Under the pieces are notes generated by a model that did not search any database, had not been told where the DNA came from, and was given only the letters and a program-made list of their open reading frames with translations. A stretch of 64,000 nucleotides of DNA from Oikopleura dioica (Eukaryota; Chordata; Appendicularia; Copelata; Oikopleuridae), in the NCBI GenBank assembly GCA_907165135.1, contig OU015568.1:11354501-11418500 (forward strand), read 5' to 3'. Made by a program: the position numbers and the translations under genes. Shown one piece after another: positions 29,190 to 41,709 of the stretch (positions are counted from its first letter, which is position 1; each line of letters starts with the position of its first letter).

Positions 29190-32100
29190 CTATTCGAAGC
29201 TCATAACTTTGATAAAGCATGCTTGACCATCATCAATATCATAGACAAGGACGTTGTCATCCTTGTTTTCAATGAAAAATGTGCGATCTTGGTAGGGAAC
29301 GGGCTTTGGTATCGTCAGTTGGTCAATTATCTCTAGTTTTCTTCCATCTTCCTCTATTTTGCCCAAGTATCCATGTCCTTTTGTCGTGCCAACCAGGAAG
29401 AACCTCGAGTTGTTCTGCTCAAATACATAAAGGATATTCACAGAACCTGTAATTTTCAGAGATACAAGAACTTCGCCGTCAATTGTCATGGACAGTAAGG
29501 AGTTTTGTGATCCAATAAGCAGATTTTTCGACTTTGGAATCGCCTCAACCACTCTTAGTTCCCCATATTCGAATTTTCTCGCAAAAACAGCTTGATTTTC
29601 TGGGTCAATAGTAAAGAAAACGTCATTTTTCGTTGATTTCTCAGTCGCAATGCACCAGAAAACACCATCGTTTTTGAAGAGACCACTGTATTTGATACAG
29701 AACGGATTCGCGAGTAGTGAGGTTTTGTCTTGAATGATTGTCACAGATTTCGCTTTCCAAATATTATCGTTCCTACTGACGATCAAAAACCCATCATCTT
29801 TTGGAATCGCTAGCCAGAGATTTTCGTCATCTTCAATGAAATTGACAGTCTGGCAGACAGACGTAAAATTGACATGATTGCTAAAAAGTGGGAAACCAAG
29901 GGAATCTGGCAGAGGTTCATTCTCTTCTGGTAGCTGCCAGAAATCAACATTGTCATTCGTAACTGTAGCTAGAACTCTATTTTTCTCTGCAAACGCAAAT
30001 GACTTGAGCGTTTGCTGGCCAGATCTGGATGATTTGAGTCGAGCGATGATCTTTAACTCTTTTTCGTCGTATATGCTCAAATCTCCATCGCCTTTGACAA
30101 GGGAGACTATCATCGTTTTGTTACTGAATATCGCCTTGTCCATTTGCAAAAACGACCGGGTTGTTATCGTTTTAGAGATTTGTCTAAGATGGCTTTTCTT
30201 CCCTATTCTTACACGATTCTGTGATATGACCAGGGCCAGAAAGTCAGTCGTCTCCGCTATTGCTGAGGGAACGAAGAATTTGTCTCGCTTTTGTTGGTAC
30301 TGGAACTTCTTGTATTCTCCAGATCGAAAGAAAGTCGAAATAGAAATCTTCAAATCTTCCCTAGTCACGAGAAATTCTCCGGAGCAGCAGATTACCCCTC
30401 CATGTAACGAATGTGCCTTCTTTTTTATTAGAGAATTTTTGTATACGGCATCTGGATCGTAGTCGATATCAAATAAAATTGTTCGATGAGTACTTGTCAC
30501 AAGGATCTTCCCTGTTGCTTCATTGACATCGCATGATATGCCAATTTCATCTTTGAGTCTATTTTCTGCGAAGCCAATCTTTTCACCAGTCGAAACTAGG
30601 TAGACCTTGTTAAGGGGGTTCATCAAACTATATTTCTTTGTTCTATGAAATATCTTTGTCCACCCAAGCCTGACATAACTGATCCTCTCCACCTATGAAA
30701 ACATAATCTTCTGTTGCTTTCAGAAAATTCCACCTTCTTTGATCATCTGTGACCTTGGCTTTGATGTCGAGCTCAACTGGAACTCTTTTGTCGAGTCCGA
30801 AAGTCTCACCGTCAAAGGAAAAGCTTTCAAAAAGCACCAAGTGAGTATTTGTGAGGAACACTATGTATTGGTTTCTTATTGAATTAATCTATTATTTTAT
30901 CGAAAAAATATGAAACCTTCCTATGATTCCTTCTCCGCAAACGTCGAGAAGGCCATTTTCACATTCACTCAAGCCAATCTTCGATTTTCCAACTTTTTTG
31001 AAGTTTGATTTGTTCAGGATTCGTATCTCATCTGGTGTAGCAATGACGAAGTGGCTCTTGTCGAAATCGTAAGCAGCAAGAATAGTCTCTTGATATTCTT
31101 TATTCAGTTTCATCTTTCCATCCTTAACAAAAAATAACACCTTATCTGACGGTCATAAGACTCACTTCATTCCACAAGGTTAACATCGATGACTTTGAAC
31201 ATGTCTGTCTGTCTTCGTAAATAAAAACTGTCAAGAACAGTTGAGCATCTACTCCATAAACTTTAAGACTCTCTGTCATAACATTTGGTCTTATTCTGTC
31301 AAGACAAAGATCAGTCCCTTGAATTTTTTGCTTAGGGGTGTAATTCGTCAAGAGAATATTCGGATAGTCCTTTGAAGATTTGCATCGAAATGGATTTTTG
31401 AACTCCACCATGGATTCTTGACCAAGGAATAATCGAATTACTTCTTGCCGTTGCTCTTCTTTGTCTTTGATGGACTCAATGTAGAACGCTTTAGGCCTCA
31501 GGAAATCGTAAATCTTTTGCAGGCGAAATCTGCAGTCACGAGTGTCCCCTTTCGTCGAGTCCAAGTAGTTCTCAAGATCGATGAGATACTCTTGAAGCTG
31601 ATCAAAGTAAATTCTTTCAAGAATGCGCGTCTTGTTTGCCAGAAGGTTTTCCAGAGCTGTCAAGTGCTTGCGCCCTTCGCTCGAAGTGCTTACACAGGAG
31701 ACTTTCCACAGTAAATGAGGCTCTTCTGATAAAGTTATCCATTTGCTTTCTGGTGCGGTTATCAGACGATCCTATTGTTGAGTAATCTCCGAGTTTGTAT
31801 TCAAAACTTTACCTTGTATTTATTTTTCAATTCGCCATTCAAGTATCGTAACGCGAGCTCATAAAGCTCAACAGAACGAAATTGTTTGAAGTACTGATGA
31901 AATTGGCGGTGGAAGTATCTGATCACTTGTTTGCCATTCACATGGGGTTTGCATATGTACTGTTGGATTTCCATCAACAGTCGCTTCATGACTAGCTCTG
32001 GAAGTCTTCTAAGAGGTGGCTGATGATACTGAAAAATGTCATCTAAAACTTTGTCGTCCCCTGAGAGCATTTCGATCAGATCAGCTTCGCTAAAGCCGTT

Positions 32101-34231
32101 ACGGCTGGCAGATAATAATCCAAGAACATGGCTGACAAGGAATTTTCCATGCACATTGAATAATCGTTCAGTTATGACATTGAGTGCTCCTTCCGTAGTG
32201 GGAACCACTTCCGGCACCTTTTCAAACGAACTGATCGTCTTTGCGATTGAGAGGAAGAGTTTGTTCCGGAAAACCGTTTGTTTCTCCAACTCTTCATTCA
32301 GAAGCAAGCTCTAAATCTGTTCTCACTTTCTGAATAAATTCTCACACCCCTTATCGAGCGTTTTTACCGTTATATAGAAGATACTGGAAGTAAAACTTCC
32401 GATTCTTTTAGAACTGATTAGCGGAAATTCAATAGAGGGGAATTACCTTGAGATATTTTTCTTGGTCTTCCTGTAATTGTCGATTTTCAGCCCTAAATAT
32501 ATTTGATGCCATAAGCAATAGACATTTACTTACGTTAAATAAGACTTGACCATTTGGTGAATTTCATTTTCAGCCAGCGGTTGAATTTCAAAAATTTTAC
32601 TCCTTCGAAACCGCTGAGTGAGCTCGTCATAAGTTTCTTGAAAGGTGGAATCACCCGAAATGATCGAAATCAAAAGAACGATATTGTCGGGGAAGTCAAC
32701 TGGCAGCCAGTCTAGACTTCGCCTACTTCCCGCATCGAGCTGGTCGATGGAGTCTAACACGATCACGACTTTTCGAGAGTCCAAATTTCTTGAGGCTACG
32801 GCAAGAGCGGTGTTGAAAAGATCGGTAAGATTCGCATCAGGTTTTCTTAAAATATTGAACATAGAAATCATTTGACTTTTACCTTAGGAGACTGAAACCA
32901 AGAATACCCCCAAGATGTTTAATCAATGACTTTTGAATATTGTCCCGCTGTGAAGCAATCTTCGAAGTTCCGCAAAAACGAAGTAACGGAAAATGACCGA
33001 TCTTCTGAAGCTCAACGCAGACTTTCGCAATGAATGTGCTCTTTCCAGAGCCGGAAGCTCCGGTAAAAACAAAGACGTTCTTTGATCGCTTGTTGATTTC
33101 CCAAAGAACTGTTTTTAACAAGTCACTGCGGCCGATGAAGTTTCTTTCCCTATCTAGGGCAAAACGCATTTGATGAACAAGCTCATCTTGAAAAACAGTC
33201 TGTTCAGAGCGCGATTCCTTCAATGATGCTAGAAGCGGCTCAATTATTCCTAGAATCCCATCAGAAACTGATTTTTTGTAGACTGACTCTTCCTTATCAT
33301 CTTGAACAAGCTCAATGTGATTTGCCGATAGAATTGTTTCTCTAACAGAATTTTTGAAGGCTTCTTGCGCCTCTAAATTGTCTGATTCTTCTTTGCCCTT
33401 TTCCGTAGACTTCGTTAGAAGAATCACGCGTTTAGGATCCAACTCCATCCCAAAACGGACTTCTTGCTCAGTAAGTGATTTCAGCTTATTTTTCATAAGA
33501 GCTGATTTCTCTAGAAAAAATCTAAGTTTCGGCTCTAGGTCAGTCCAATTTTTGAGTTCATCTGTTGATCGAAGACGGTGTACTTCTGGGCATCGATTCT
33601 TATCATGAATGTATGCGGTATGAAGGAGACTTCTTTCGTTTTCGGGGGTTTCGTCAACCAAGCTCAGAAACAAATCATGTTCGATTTCTGATGGAACAGG
33701 CACCCAACCGTATCTATCAAAAGCCAAATGCACGAGTACTGGGAGACTCATTGGAGAAGTTTCAAAGCATCGTCTGACTTCATCAAGGCAGATTTGAATA
33801 ACATTGTGATTTTTTGTGCTTGCATCACGAATACCCCAACTAAAATTGAGATTTTCGTAGAAGAATCAAATTTTCACAAACCGTAAGTCAATGAGATTGA
33901 ATTCAATATTCTGACCCTTGCAAATTTCCAATATTCTCGGTTGAACATGCTCCAAAATTGCATTTCTCTCAACTTGTGTATCAACAAAGGTTGAGGATAA
34001 AAATATTGAGTAGAAGGGTGGTCGAACGAGCGGCAAGACAGAAAAATCGCATTTGAAAATTCTCTCTTTTACCGTCAGATTCTCATCGAAGGTGTGCATT
34101 TTTTGATAAAAGCGTACTTTTGTCCTACCGAGCAGCACCCGTCCCTTGTTTTTTGACTCTTGCATGACCCTGTCAGCCAGCTCTGCCAGATCACTTTCAT
34201 CTTTAGAAGTTTGGCTTTGTTCATTGCCCAT
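29190..34231 (-). CDS. NWD1-like NACHT protein with N-terminal DUF4062 and beta-propeller-like C-terminus
   Basis: Large STAND-type NTPase similar to vertebrate NWD1. The N-terminal block reads FYSIFLSSTFVDTQVERNAI ... FNLIDLRWGIRDAST ... ICLDEVRRCFETS, matching the DUF4062/TIR-like start of NWD proteins; splicing of the intron at about 33880 is needed to restore DLRWGI. The NACHT P-loop is VFVFTGASGSGKSTFIAKV, with the Walker B-like KVVIVLDSIDQLD. A helical part follows, then about 900 residues of beta-rich sequence consistent with divergent WD repeats. Two ATGs are in frame: the second, at 34229-34231, gives MGNEQSQT, a good N-myristoylation consensus, and is preferred; the other is at 34264. 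Function unknown; NWD proteins are intracellular signalling scaffolds. A TATAAAAG motif lies 37 bases upstream. Confidence 0.8.
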
Positions 34232-34267
34232 TTTTGGGAAAACGTGACCAAGCTTTTCGCTCACAAC

Positions 34268-34275
34268 TTTTATAC
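34268..34275 (-). promoter_or_regulatory. TATA-box-like motif of the NWD1-like gene
   Basis: On the minus strand the bases read TATAAAAG, 37-44 bases upstream of the MGNEQSQT start codon. Position fits a core promoter with a very short leader. If it is used, transcription would begin after the 34264 ATG, which supports the 34231 start. Confidence 0.4.
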
Positions 34276-34621
34276 CTTCCGAAATTTCTAGCTCAAAGAA
34301 AATATTTCCAATAGCGCCACATTTTTGGATCCTGGGTGTGGTTTATTTTCTGAAGTCGGACAATGGATCTTCCTGACTTTATCCAAGTTCTATTATTCTG
34401 AAGAGCAAACATTCGTGACTCGATAAATAATGAAAGATCGCTTTTTTATAAATGTTGTGAGAGTTTATTATTATGTTTATTATTGAAATCGAGGCAACAT
34501 TTTGATGATTAACGAAAGTCAGATGACCAGAACACCCGGCATGTTTACGATTCGGGCGTTGTTGCTTCTTATAAAACCGCGATCAAAGTGCTTCATATCA
34601 AAGAGAATCTCTAGCAGCGAG

Positions 34622-35781
34622 ATGAAGTTATCATTTTTGCTGCTATGGCTGTCAGCCATGGCGAAAAAGTCGCCAAAGTCGCCTAAGCATCCCAAATCTC
34701 CAAAATCTCCGAAGCAGAGACCACCAAACGTGAACAACGGTGGGTGGGATTCAGGTTCACGTCCGCCTTATGGTGGCAGCAATCACGGCTCTCGTCCTCC
34801 TTACGACAATCAGTACCCTAGCGGTGGTAGCAACAACGGATAACCACCATACGGAGGAAGTAACAGTGGCTCTCGTCCACCATATGAAGGTAGTAACAAC
34901 GGCTCAAGACCACCAAACGGTGGAAACAACAATGGTTATCCTCCTTACGGAGGGAGCAATAGTGGCTCCCGACCCCCTTACGATGGGAGCAACAATGGCT
35001 CTAGGCCACCAAATGGAGGAAACAACAACGGATATCCTCCGTATGGAGGGAGTAACAGCGGATCTCGTCCTCCCTATGGCAGCAATAATGGCTCCCGACC
35101 TCCTTACGGTGGAAGTAACAGCGGATCCAGACCTCCATATGGCAATCAATACCCGAGTAGTGGAAACAACGGATACCCACGTCCTCCATACCAACAGTAC
35201 CCTCCTTATCAAGGAAACAACTACTACCCTTCCTACAACAATGGCGGGAGCACCTCAGGCAGTCGATACCCCTCATCTTCTCAAAGAGACTACGGTCAAA
35301 ATCGATACAACAGGTATAATCAGTGGCAAAGTGACGAACCAGTTGCAAATTTCCAAAACGATGGCTACTACTCAGGTGGAAGTCGATATCCTCCAACAGA
35401 CGGTGCCACTGACGGTTCTCGTGATCCCTACGAAGGAACTTCAGGGAGTAAACCTCCGTCAGTAGGCGGCAACAACTCGGGAAGCCGCCCTCCTCCAGCA
35501 GGTGGAAGCAATTCTGGAAGCAGACCTCCACCAAGCTCTGGCAGCAAACCTCCATCAGTTTCCGGCCCCTGCCCGAAAACTCCGGACGTTGGATTTCCCT
35601 TCAATCAAGCTACTTGCTATGATAACTACAATAAGATAATTTGCAAAGCAGCTTGCAGAAACAGGTAACAAATTCATTTGATCTGCTTCCTAATCTGTAA
35701 TTTCTAAGACGATATCAATTCGTCGAATGCAAACGAAGCGGATACAACGCGAACAACTGGCGCTTCAAGAAGCGTTGTTAA
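34622..35781 (+). CDS. Secreted Gly/Asn/Ser/Pro repeat protein with Cys-rich C-terminus, interrupted by an in-frame stop
   Basis: The start at 34622 gives a signal peptide (MKLSFLLLWLSAMA), a Lys/Ser/Pro stretch (KKSPKSPKHPKSPK), then about 250 residues of repeats built from GSNNGSRPPYG and GGNNNGYPPYG. The tail is Cys-rich with six cysteines (GPCPKTPD, ATCYDNY, ICKAACRN, FVECKR, and the last codon before the stop). Two exons: 34622-35664 and 35709-35781. Codon 74 is TAA (34841-34843) where other repeat copies have a tyrosine codon in GGATATCC or GGTTATCC; the frame is otherwise open to the end. So this is a pseudogene or a null allele, a base-call error, or a read-through product. Composition suits an extracellular matrix or tunicate 'house' protein, but no known oikosin is recognised. 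Confidence 0.6.
34739..35200 (+). repeat. Tandem repeat coding for GSNNGSRPPYG units
   Basis: Units of 24-33 bp combine into a larger period of 96 bp (32 residues: GGNNNGYPPYGG, SNSGSRPPYDG, SNNGSRPPN) seen twice in a row at about 34919-35110. Codons are mostly synonymous variants, so the repeat has been kept at protein level. Confidence 0.75.
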
Positions 35782-35859
35782 ATACAACCTGCGCATAAAA
35801 CAATCATCAAGAAATAAATTCATAAAAAATATACAGAAAGCTTTTTATTTCATCAATTA

Positions 35860-38800
35860 TCATTGAAATTGTTTCGATGCATTTAAAAACTCAAATACAG
35901 ACAATCTGTTTTTCTTTCTTCGCTTTACCGTTGACCCCTGATTCGAGGTTTTGTCTTCCAGCAATGGAATGTTCTCGTTCTTGTTGCCGGAAATAAACCA
36001 CTCGGCATCCAGTGAGTTTCGATTGTTTTTAGTTCTTGTGCTTGTTGTGCGCCTTCCCCGGCCGCTTGAGTTTTGATATAAGAAAATCATTTAATCAGGG
36101 TACTTACTGATATGGGATTTTAATCGGTTCTCTTATTGAGTTAGCTTCACTAAATGTTTTTCCAGATGAGCAGAGGCGATAGACGATGTCACTAGAATCG
36201 AATTGAGTCTGATAACAAAATATGTGAAAACTTACAATATCCACTTTATCGGATGATAAATCAAATTTAATGGAGGTACAACAGCTGGTTTTGACTGATA
36301 TGATTTCAAAAGATCGAACCGCTAAAAAGAAATAATATTTGAGAAAAAATAAAAGTAGGATGGTTACCTGAAATTTCCAAACCAAGACTGCATTATTGTT
36401 TATTCGATTAAATGTATTGGAAAACATGGCAATAACCAAATTGAGCAGCAAAGCACTTGCAATCAGCTGATATCCAGCCATTAGAAACCAAACGACCCTG
36501 GACGGATTTGGGCATCGGAAGATAGATTTTCCTTCATTTTCAGCCAAATTCTGTAGGGAGTAGAAATAAGAGCGGGAGTGTATATTTGAGCAAGTTGTCA
36601 TTTTGAAGTTTTTGATCTCCTCTGCTTCTATGATTCCATCGTCGAGGGCCGTATCTGCCAGTTGATGGGGATCAACGGAGTCTAAAGACACTTATGAGAT
36701 GAAAATATGTGTAGAACTTACCTGAATACTGATAGCTTGTGACTTCTCCAAGAAACAGCTCGCCAAACATCGAAAAGAAAGGTCTCACGAAGATACCAAA
36801 GAACAAGTCGTAGTATCTCCATTCGTTAGTATAAATAATACTTTGAACAGACACTCCATACGCAACCATAAAAAACGAGAGAATAATCAGAAAGAAAAAT
36901 AAATCCGCAAGAACACCAAAAAGCGTTTTGACCTTTGATCCAAGATGTTTTGAAACCGTGCAGAGTTCTAGCGTTCTGATGACCGAGAGGATGAATGAGA
37001 AGCAGTAGAAATATTGAGACAGTCTCATGTTTACGTTCTGCTCATAGAGAACCGAGAGCATCTTTCCTACTGAAAGTTCAACGTCAAAGTAAATCGGGCA
37101 ATTTTCATCGTCGTGATTCCATAGAAGCTCATTCCAGTATTTATTCCATTTGTCCCACATTGAGGTTGTGATAGAGCTTCCATTATTGACGTTGCCAAAG
37201 TCCCAGAAATCCAAAGTGCTTGAGATAATGCTGAGTCGGAGAAAAAAACCGATTCCAAACATAAGATAGGCCAAGAATTCTATGAATGTCCATGTGTCTT
37301 GAGAAGTCCATTGACCAACTGTTCTTCGAATATCACGCAAAAAAGAGTTCTTGCTGATTCGTATCCGATGATTATACACCGATTTTCGACCCCATTCAGC
37401 CAACAAGGCAAGAGTCCAGAACCAAAGAATAATTTCTTCGATGACTGGAAGCTTGCAAAATTTCATCGACAAAACAATGGCAAAGTAAAACAAATACAAG
37501 AGGTAGAAAATTCCAGAATAGACAAAAATTGTAGACGGTAGATGCATAAATTTTACAAAACGGAGGCAATAAGAGTCATTTTCGCTAAAAAAATCGCTCA
37601 GCAACAGTGGCGAAAGAAACGGGAAACAGTAGCTGAGATAATTTGCCATTGAAATGTCACTTCTGTTGCGAACTGATCCGAACCAAACGGATTTTAGGAA
37701 CATTTGTATCGTGGAATGGGCAACAAAGTTTTGAGAATCACCGGCAATGGCCAACTCGAGGCAGCTTTTGCCGCCCCAGTGAGGCAATTCTCGGATGCAG
37801 AGTTCCTCTGTTCTTCGAATATTGACAGAAGAGCATCTCTCAAGAAGTTTAATCGCGTCTGCTTCACAAATTTTACCGAAGTTGTCCAGCTCTTCTCTCT
37901 TTTTTGACAAGTCATGCGTTAGAGAGTTCTTAAGACCTCGGCAAATCAACGCCGTCGCAATGAACTCGCCAAGAAGATCTGTTCCACTGTAGATAAGTTT
38001 CTTGGCGACTTTGGTTCTCCCTGTAACAAGTGCTACGAGCAAAAGCATCCTTACAGATTCCAAAGGAAGTTCAGTTTCTCGAACCGTCATCAGATCAAGT
38101 CCAGTCTTGCTGATTTTCTGAAGAATTAATGATCTCAATCTTCTTTTGTCCTTCGCAGTCTTTGATCTGTAAACAACACTCGACGTTTTCTTCAACGAGC
38201 CACTTTGCATTGAAGTCATCCATGAAGCGATGTAGTCAGCGAATTTCGGTGAATGAATGAATTCGTCTTCGAGATAGTTTTTAGATTGATTATCGAGAAC
38301 TTGGCCCATGAAATCAGCGTTGTCCAGTCGAAAGGCTTCTACGAAAAACGCTTCGTAAATTCCATACTGCGTCATCCATGATTCCAAGTTATAGTCGTTC
38401 GCTGATTTGACAAGCATATTTTCTGCTATTTGGATATTGTCGGTTCTGATACTGTACTCAAGGCAGCGATGCATACAGTCGTCTTTTGATAATTGACCGA
38501 CCGGTACGCTTGGAAAGATGCAAAGATTGATGAGTTTTTTATAATCATTCGACGTTTCTGTGCTTAGAATGAAGTATTTCGTGAAGATTTTCTGCACCGA
38601 CTCCATGAGCTCGTGAATATCATAAACACCTTCATCCTTGAATTGACAAGAGCTCAAGAAGACTTCGAAATTTCTAATATTTTCGGTGACACTTGCAAGT
38701 TCGGACTTCAGACGAGTATCATCTGTTTCAAATAAGCTAAGCGTGTCTTCCAGCTGCATTTTTTGTCGTGTCGGGTTGAAAATATTCCGCCAAAAACCGG

Positions 38801-39530
38801 TCACAATTTTTTGTATAAGCTGAGCCAATCCTCCCGTCCCATCGAGGAGAATAAGTGTCGGTTGGAGAATAGGAGAAAGTAATGATAATAAAGCTAGAAT
38901 TTTGAGCTCTCTTGCTGAGCCTCCTTGAAGAATTATTGTCAGTGGAATGTAGTCCGAGGTATTTTCTAATTTTTCATTTGCGAGTTCGGCGATGGCAAGA
39001 ATCGAGTTCAGCCAGAGATCGTCTTCTTCGATCGGATTTCCGTGACGATCTCCTTTCAGGCATATACAGTGGCTGTGAGAGTCAGCATGATCAGTTGTTT
39101 TAAACTTCAAGGCTTCCGGATTGCCAGTGATGCCAACAAGTTTAACATGATCATCATAAACGCTTCCCAAATCATGATGTGTTTCGGAGAGAACTTCGAC
39201 CAGTCCGCCAGATTCACCGAAGGTCAAAAATACACCTTGGCATTTCCCAGCGTTTTCGTAAAGTGCGTTTCCAAGCTTCTCTCTGTCCAGGCGACCCATC
39301 GGCAGATCCCCAGAACTTCCGATTGAAACAAAAATTGATTCCACATTCGAGATGCCTACTTCTTTTTTGAAGATTGATTTCAGTAGATCTTTCTTGGGCT
39401 CAGCGCTGTTGTCGTCAGGAGATAGAATGATGAATTCAGTGTCATATCCGACAACGAACTGTCCGCTGATATCTCGCTAAGAATAGAGTTGTAGAACGTG
39501 ATCAAACTTTTGAACCGGCTGCTGATCCAT
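35860..39530 (-). CDS. TRPM-family cation channel
   Basis: TRPM channels are tetrameric, six-segment cation channels. Exon 1 is tiny (ATG at 39528-39530, coding MDQQP), then a 39-bp intron, then nearly 2.7 kb in one exon. The N-terminus shows the TRPM homology region: GKCQGVFLTFGESGGLVEVL, LVGITGNPEALKF, TIILQGGSARELKILALLSL, then ankyrin-like helices. The membrane part runs from about 37550 to 36370, with a pore region FFSMFGELFLGEV and S6 ending LLLNLVIAMFSNTFNRI. The TRP box is consistent (NNNAVLVWKFQ then RFDLLKSYQSKPAVVPP). The C-terminus is a short basic tail (TVKRRKKNRLSVFEF); no kinase or NUDIX domain is present. It ends 79 bp from the convergent repeat-protein gene. Confidence 0.88.
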
Positions 39531-40834
39531 TGTTGTAAAATTAACAAAGGAAATTATTTTCATGAAAAATATGAGTTTTACGAGTTTTGAAATTAGTCTA
39601 AGCTAAGTGATTAGTAATCCAACTGACCTTTAATCCTTTGGAGAAGCTCATCACGTCCTCTTCTTCACTCAATAACCTTCTCCATCAATTTTTCATTACT
39701 CTCTCGATTTCGATGTGTTTTGGATATCACCCATCAATTCTTTCACAAAGCTTTCAGATTTACGACTTATTGTCTCGTTGAGTAACTTCTTCTCAGTACA
39801 CCCGGGCGAAGAAAAAACTGCAGCCTTCTGTCACTAACAGGGAATTTTTTTCAACACTTTTGCGTTGAGTGCTGCCCGCCGGGCGTTCGTGATTGCCAAA
39901 GTCATTTTTTTCAAAAAGCTCTTGAGATGAGCTCCGATGAGCAATTCGTGTGATGAAAAAAGAATGCTCCCAAGATCAAGTTCGTGCGTAAAACATGTTT
40001 AACGATGGAAATGTAAAAGAATGATCGCTTTAAAAATAATTCCTCGGTGTTTTACGGTTGAATAGTCTCTTCCCAGATTAATATTTTAATAAGATTCTTA
40101 TTACAAGACTCCCGTAAATTTGTTCTTTATCGAAATAATTTTAATACAAAAGTACAGCACTACATGATTTTTCAGACATGTACGCAAATGTGGCCACAGA
40201 TCAATGAGAAATATAAGCTTATGGTTTTGCCTTCAAAAATAATTCGAAGATTAAAAATGACGCGTACGACTAAGTAGCATAGCCTCATTAAAATTTTACA
40301 TCCTAGAGAGAGTTTGAAAAGTTAGAGTGAAGATCTCTCCTGAAAAAAAAAAGATGATTGATTGAAGCACACATTCAGCGTTATAAAATCCCACCGGTAG
40401 AGTGGAAGAGAAAACTAATCCGCACTCAGACTAAAAAGAATAAAAACTGTTTTTATCCTCTTTTAGTTTTAGAGAGAGAATTACCCTCAAATAACCGCAG
40501 ATAGTAAAGTTTATTAACAACGCTTAGAAAAAAAATGTGTGCTCAGTCTGTTTGAGTGCTGGTTTTCGAATTCAGAAGAGAAAGAGAGGCTAGTAAAAGG
40601 GCGCATCTGTCAAAGCTTCTTTGTCAGTGGTGGCATTTTAAATTTTCATCATTTACGAAACAGATTTTGCGTGAATCCATTCTGAGCGTAATTTTCTTTT
40701 CTTTTGCCCCGAGGAGAGATTGATTTTTTGAATTTATTCCTCGCTTTGTTTGATTCATCTAACAAGCTATTCTTTAGAAACTCAAAAGCCAGAAACCTCA
40801 GCCAGAAAGCTCAAGAGAAAGGAAACGTTTGAAA
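39531..40834. other. Divergent spacer between TRPM and the EF-hand gene
   Basis: 1.3 kb, AT-rich, with no supported exon. Because transcription diverges from it, it should contain both promoters. No strong TATA box or repeat was seen. The open stretch at 40750-40834 runs into the first EF-hand exon but has no in-frame start of its own. Confidence 0.5.
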
Positions 40835-41483
40835 ATGACAGAAGTAGTGGAAGAATTCAAGAAGCTCTTTCAGATGATCAATCAGCTCAGTATGGATCCA
40901 GTTTTTGTTACTCCTCAGCACATCACGTAAGCCCTCTGATAATAGTAGTTATTATTAATTACCGTTTTTCAGCGATCATTTCGAAAAAGTTGGCATGATC
41001 CAAGTCACAGACGGGAGCGTACGAGAATTCCTCCATTCACTCGATAAAATGCTGAGTTTGATGGGAGGAAAGCTTTCCAAGGCTGGTTCACTCAACGAAG
41101 CTGAATTCGTGCGATTCTGGTTTAACTGCCATCGATTTTACAATAAATTTGATCTGAGTAAGTGGTCAAAACGTTCAATCTTCTAATTTTTGTATCAAGA
41201 AAACACTGGCAGCATTACCAAGGATGAATTTTATCAGTCGATGGTTGGGACTGCAGCAGATAAGGAAAGGATCCAAATAATAACTAAGAGAACCCAACAC
41301 TATTACTTATAACTTCGAAGAAAAGTTATTGTATCTATTGAACATAAAATTTGGATGCGAAAAAAAAAGGATACCGAAGAAAAAGTGAACGAAATCTTCA
41401 ATATTGTTGATAGAAACGACGATGGAAAAATAGACTTCATTGAATTTTTCTGCCGTCTGCCTCAAATTTTGAACTTGAAATAA
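40835..41483 (+). CDS. Small EF-hand calcium-binding protein
   Basis: Exons from the ATG at 40835 to a TAA at 41481-41483. Helix-rich start (VVEEFKKLFQMINQLSM), then a degenerate EF-hand (FDLKNTGSITKDEF, loop D-K-T-S-E) and a canonical one near the C-terminus (VDRNDDGKIDFIEFF, loop D-N-D-K-D-E). The second intron starts GTAAGTGG. The third probably reads GAAAGG...AAAAAG (41265-41369), which places the two loops 25 residues apart, as in calmodulin. The GT alternative at 41244 gives 18. Likely calmodulin- or calcineurin-B-like in shape; no closer family is recognised. Confidence 0.6.
41265..41369 (+). other. Candidate GA-AG intron in the EF-hand gene
   Basis: The reading frame ends in TAA at about 41310 without a later usable GT. 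Splicing AAG|GAAAGG...AAAAAG| keeps phase 0 and normal EF-loop spacing. A GT donor at 41244 is also in phase, so this case is weaker than those in BCS1L, connexin and FTSJ1. Confidence 0.5.
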
Positions 41484-41709
41484 ACTTTTTCATTACTAAT
41501 TACTAATTTATGATTAAATTTTTTTATTCTTTTTATTTTTCTCAAAAAATTGCAGAATAAAAAAGGATGAGTAAAGGATAGATACGTCAAGCTTGGGACT
41601 CGAGAGGCTGAGGTGGCTTTGTGGAGCCAGGTGATTGAGCTTGATAATCCTAGGGCTTCTGATTTTTCACATTTATATTATTTGCCAGTTCCGCACTTTT
41701 CACGCAAAA
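41484..41709. other. Spacer with a short SRP-RNA-like segment
   Basis: Between the EF-hand stop and the coiled-coil gene. At about 41608-41626 ACTCGAGAGGCTGAGGTGG resembles the ACTCGGGAGGCTGAGGTGG segment of metazoan 7SL RNA, from memory. The flanks do not continue the match. No gene called. Confidence 0.3.

Noticed and set aside
29878-30462. Open plus-strand frame of 194 codons
   Set aside because: Antisense to the C-terminal exon of the NWD1-like gene.
34740-35555. Alternative frames on both strands over the repeat protein
   Set aside because: A by-product of the low-complexity tandem repeat; only the frame with signal peptide and Cys tail makes sense.
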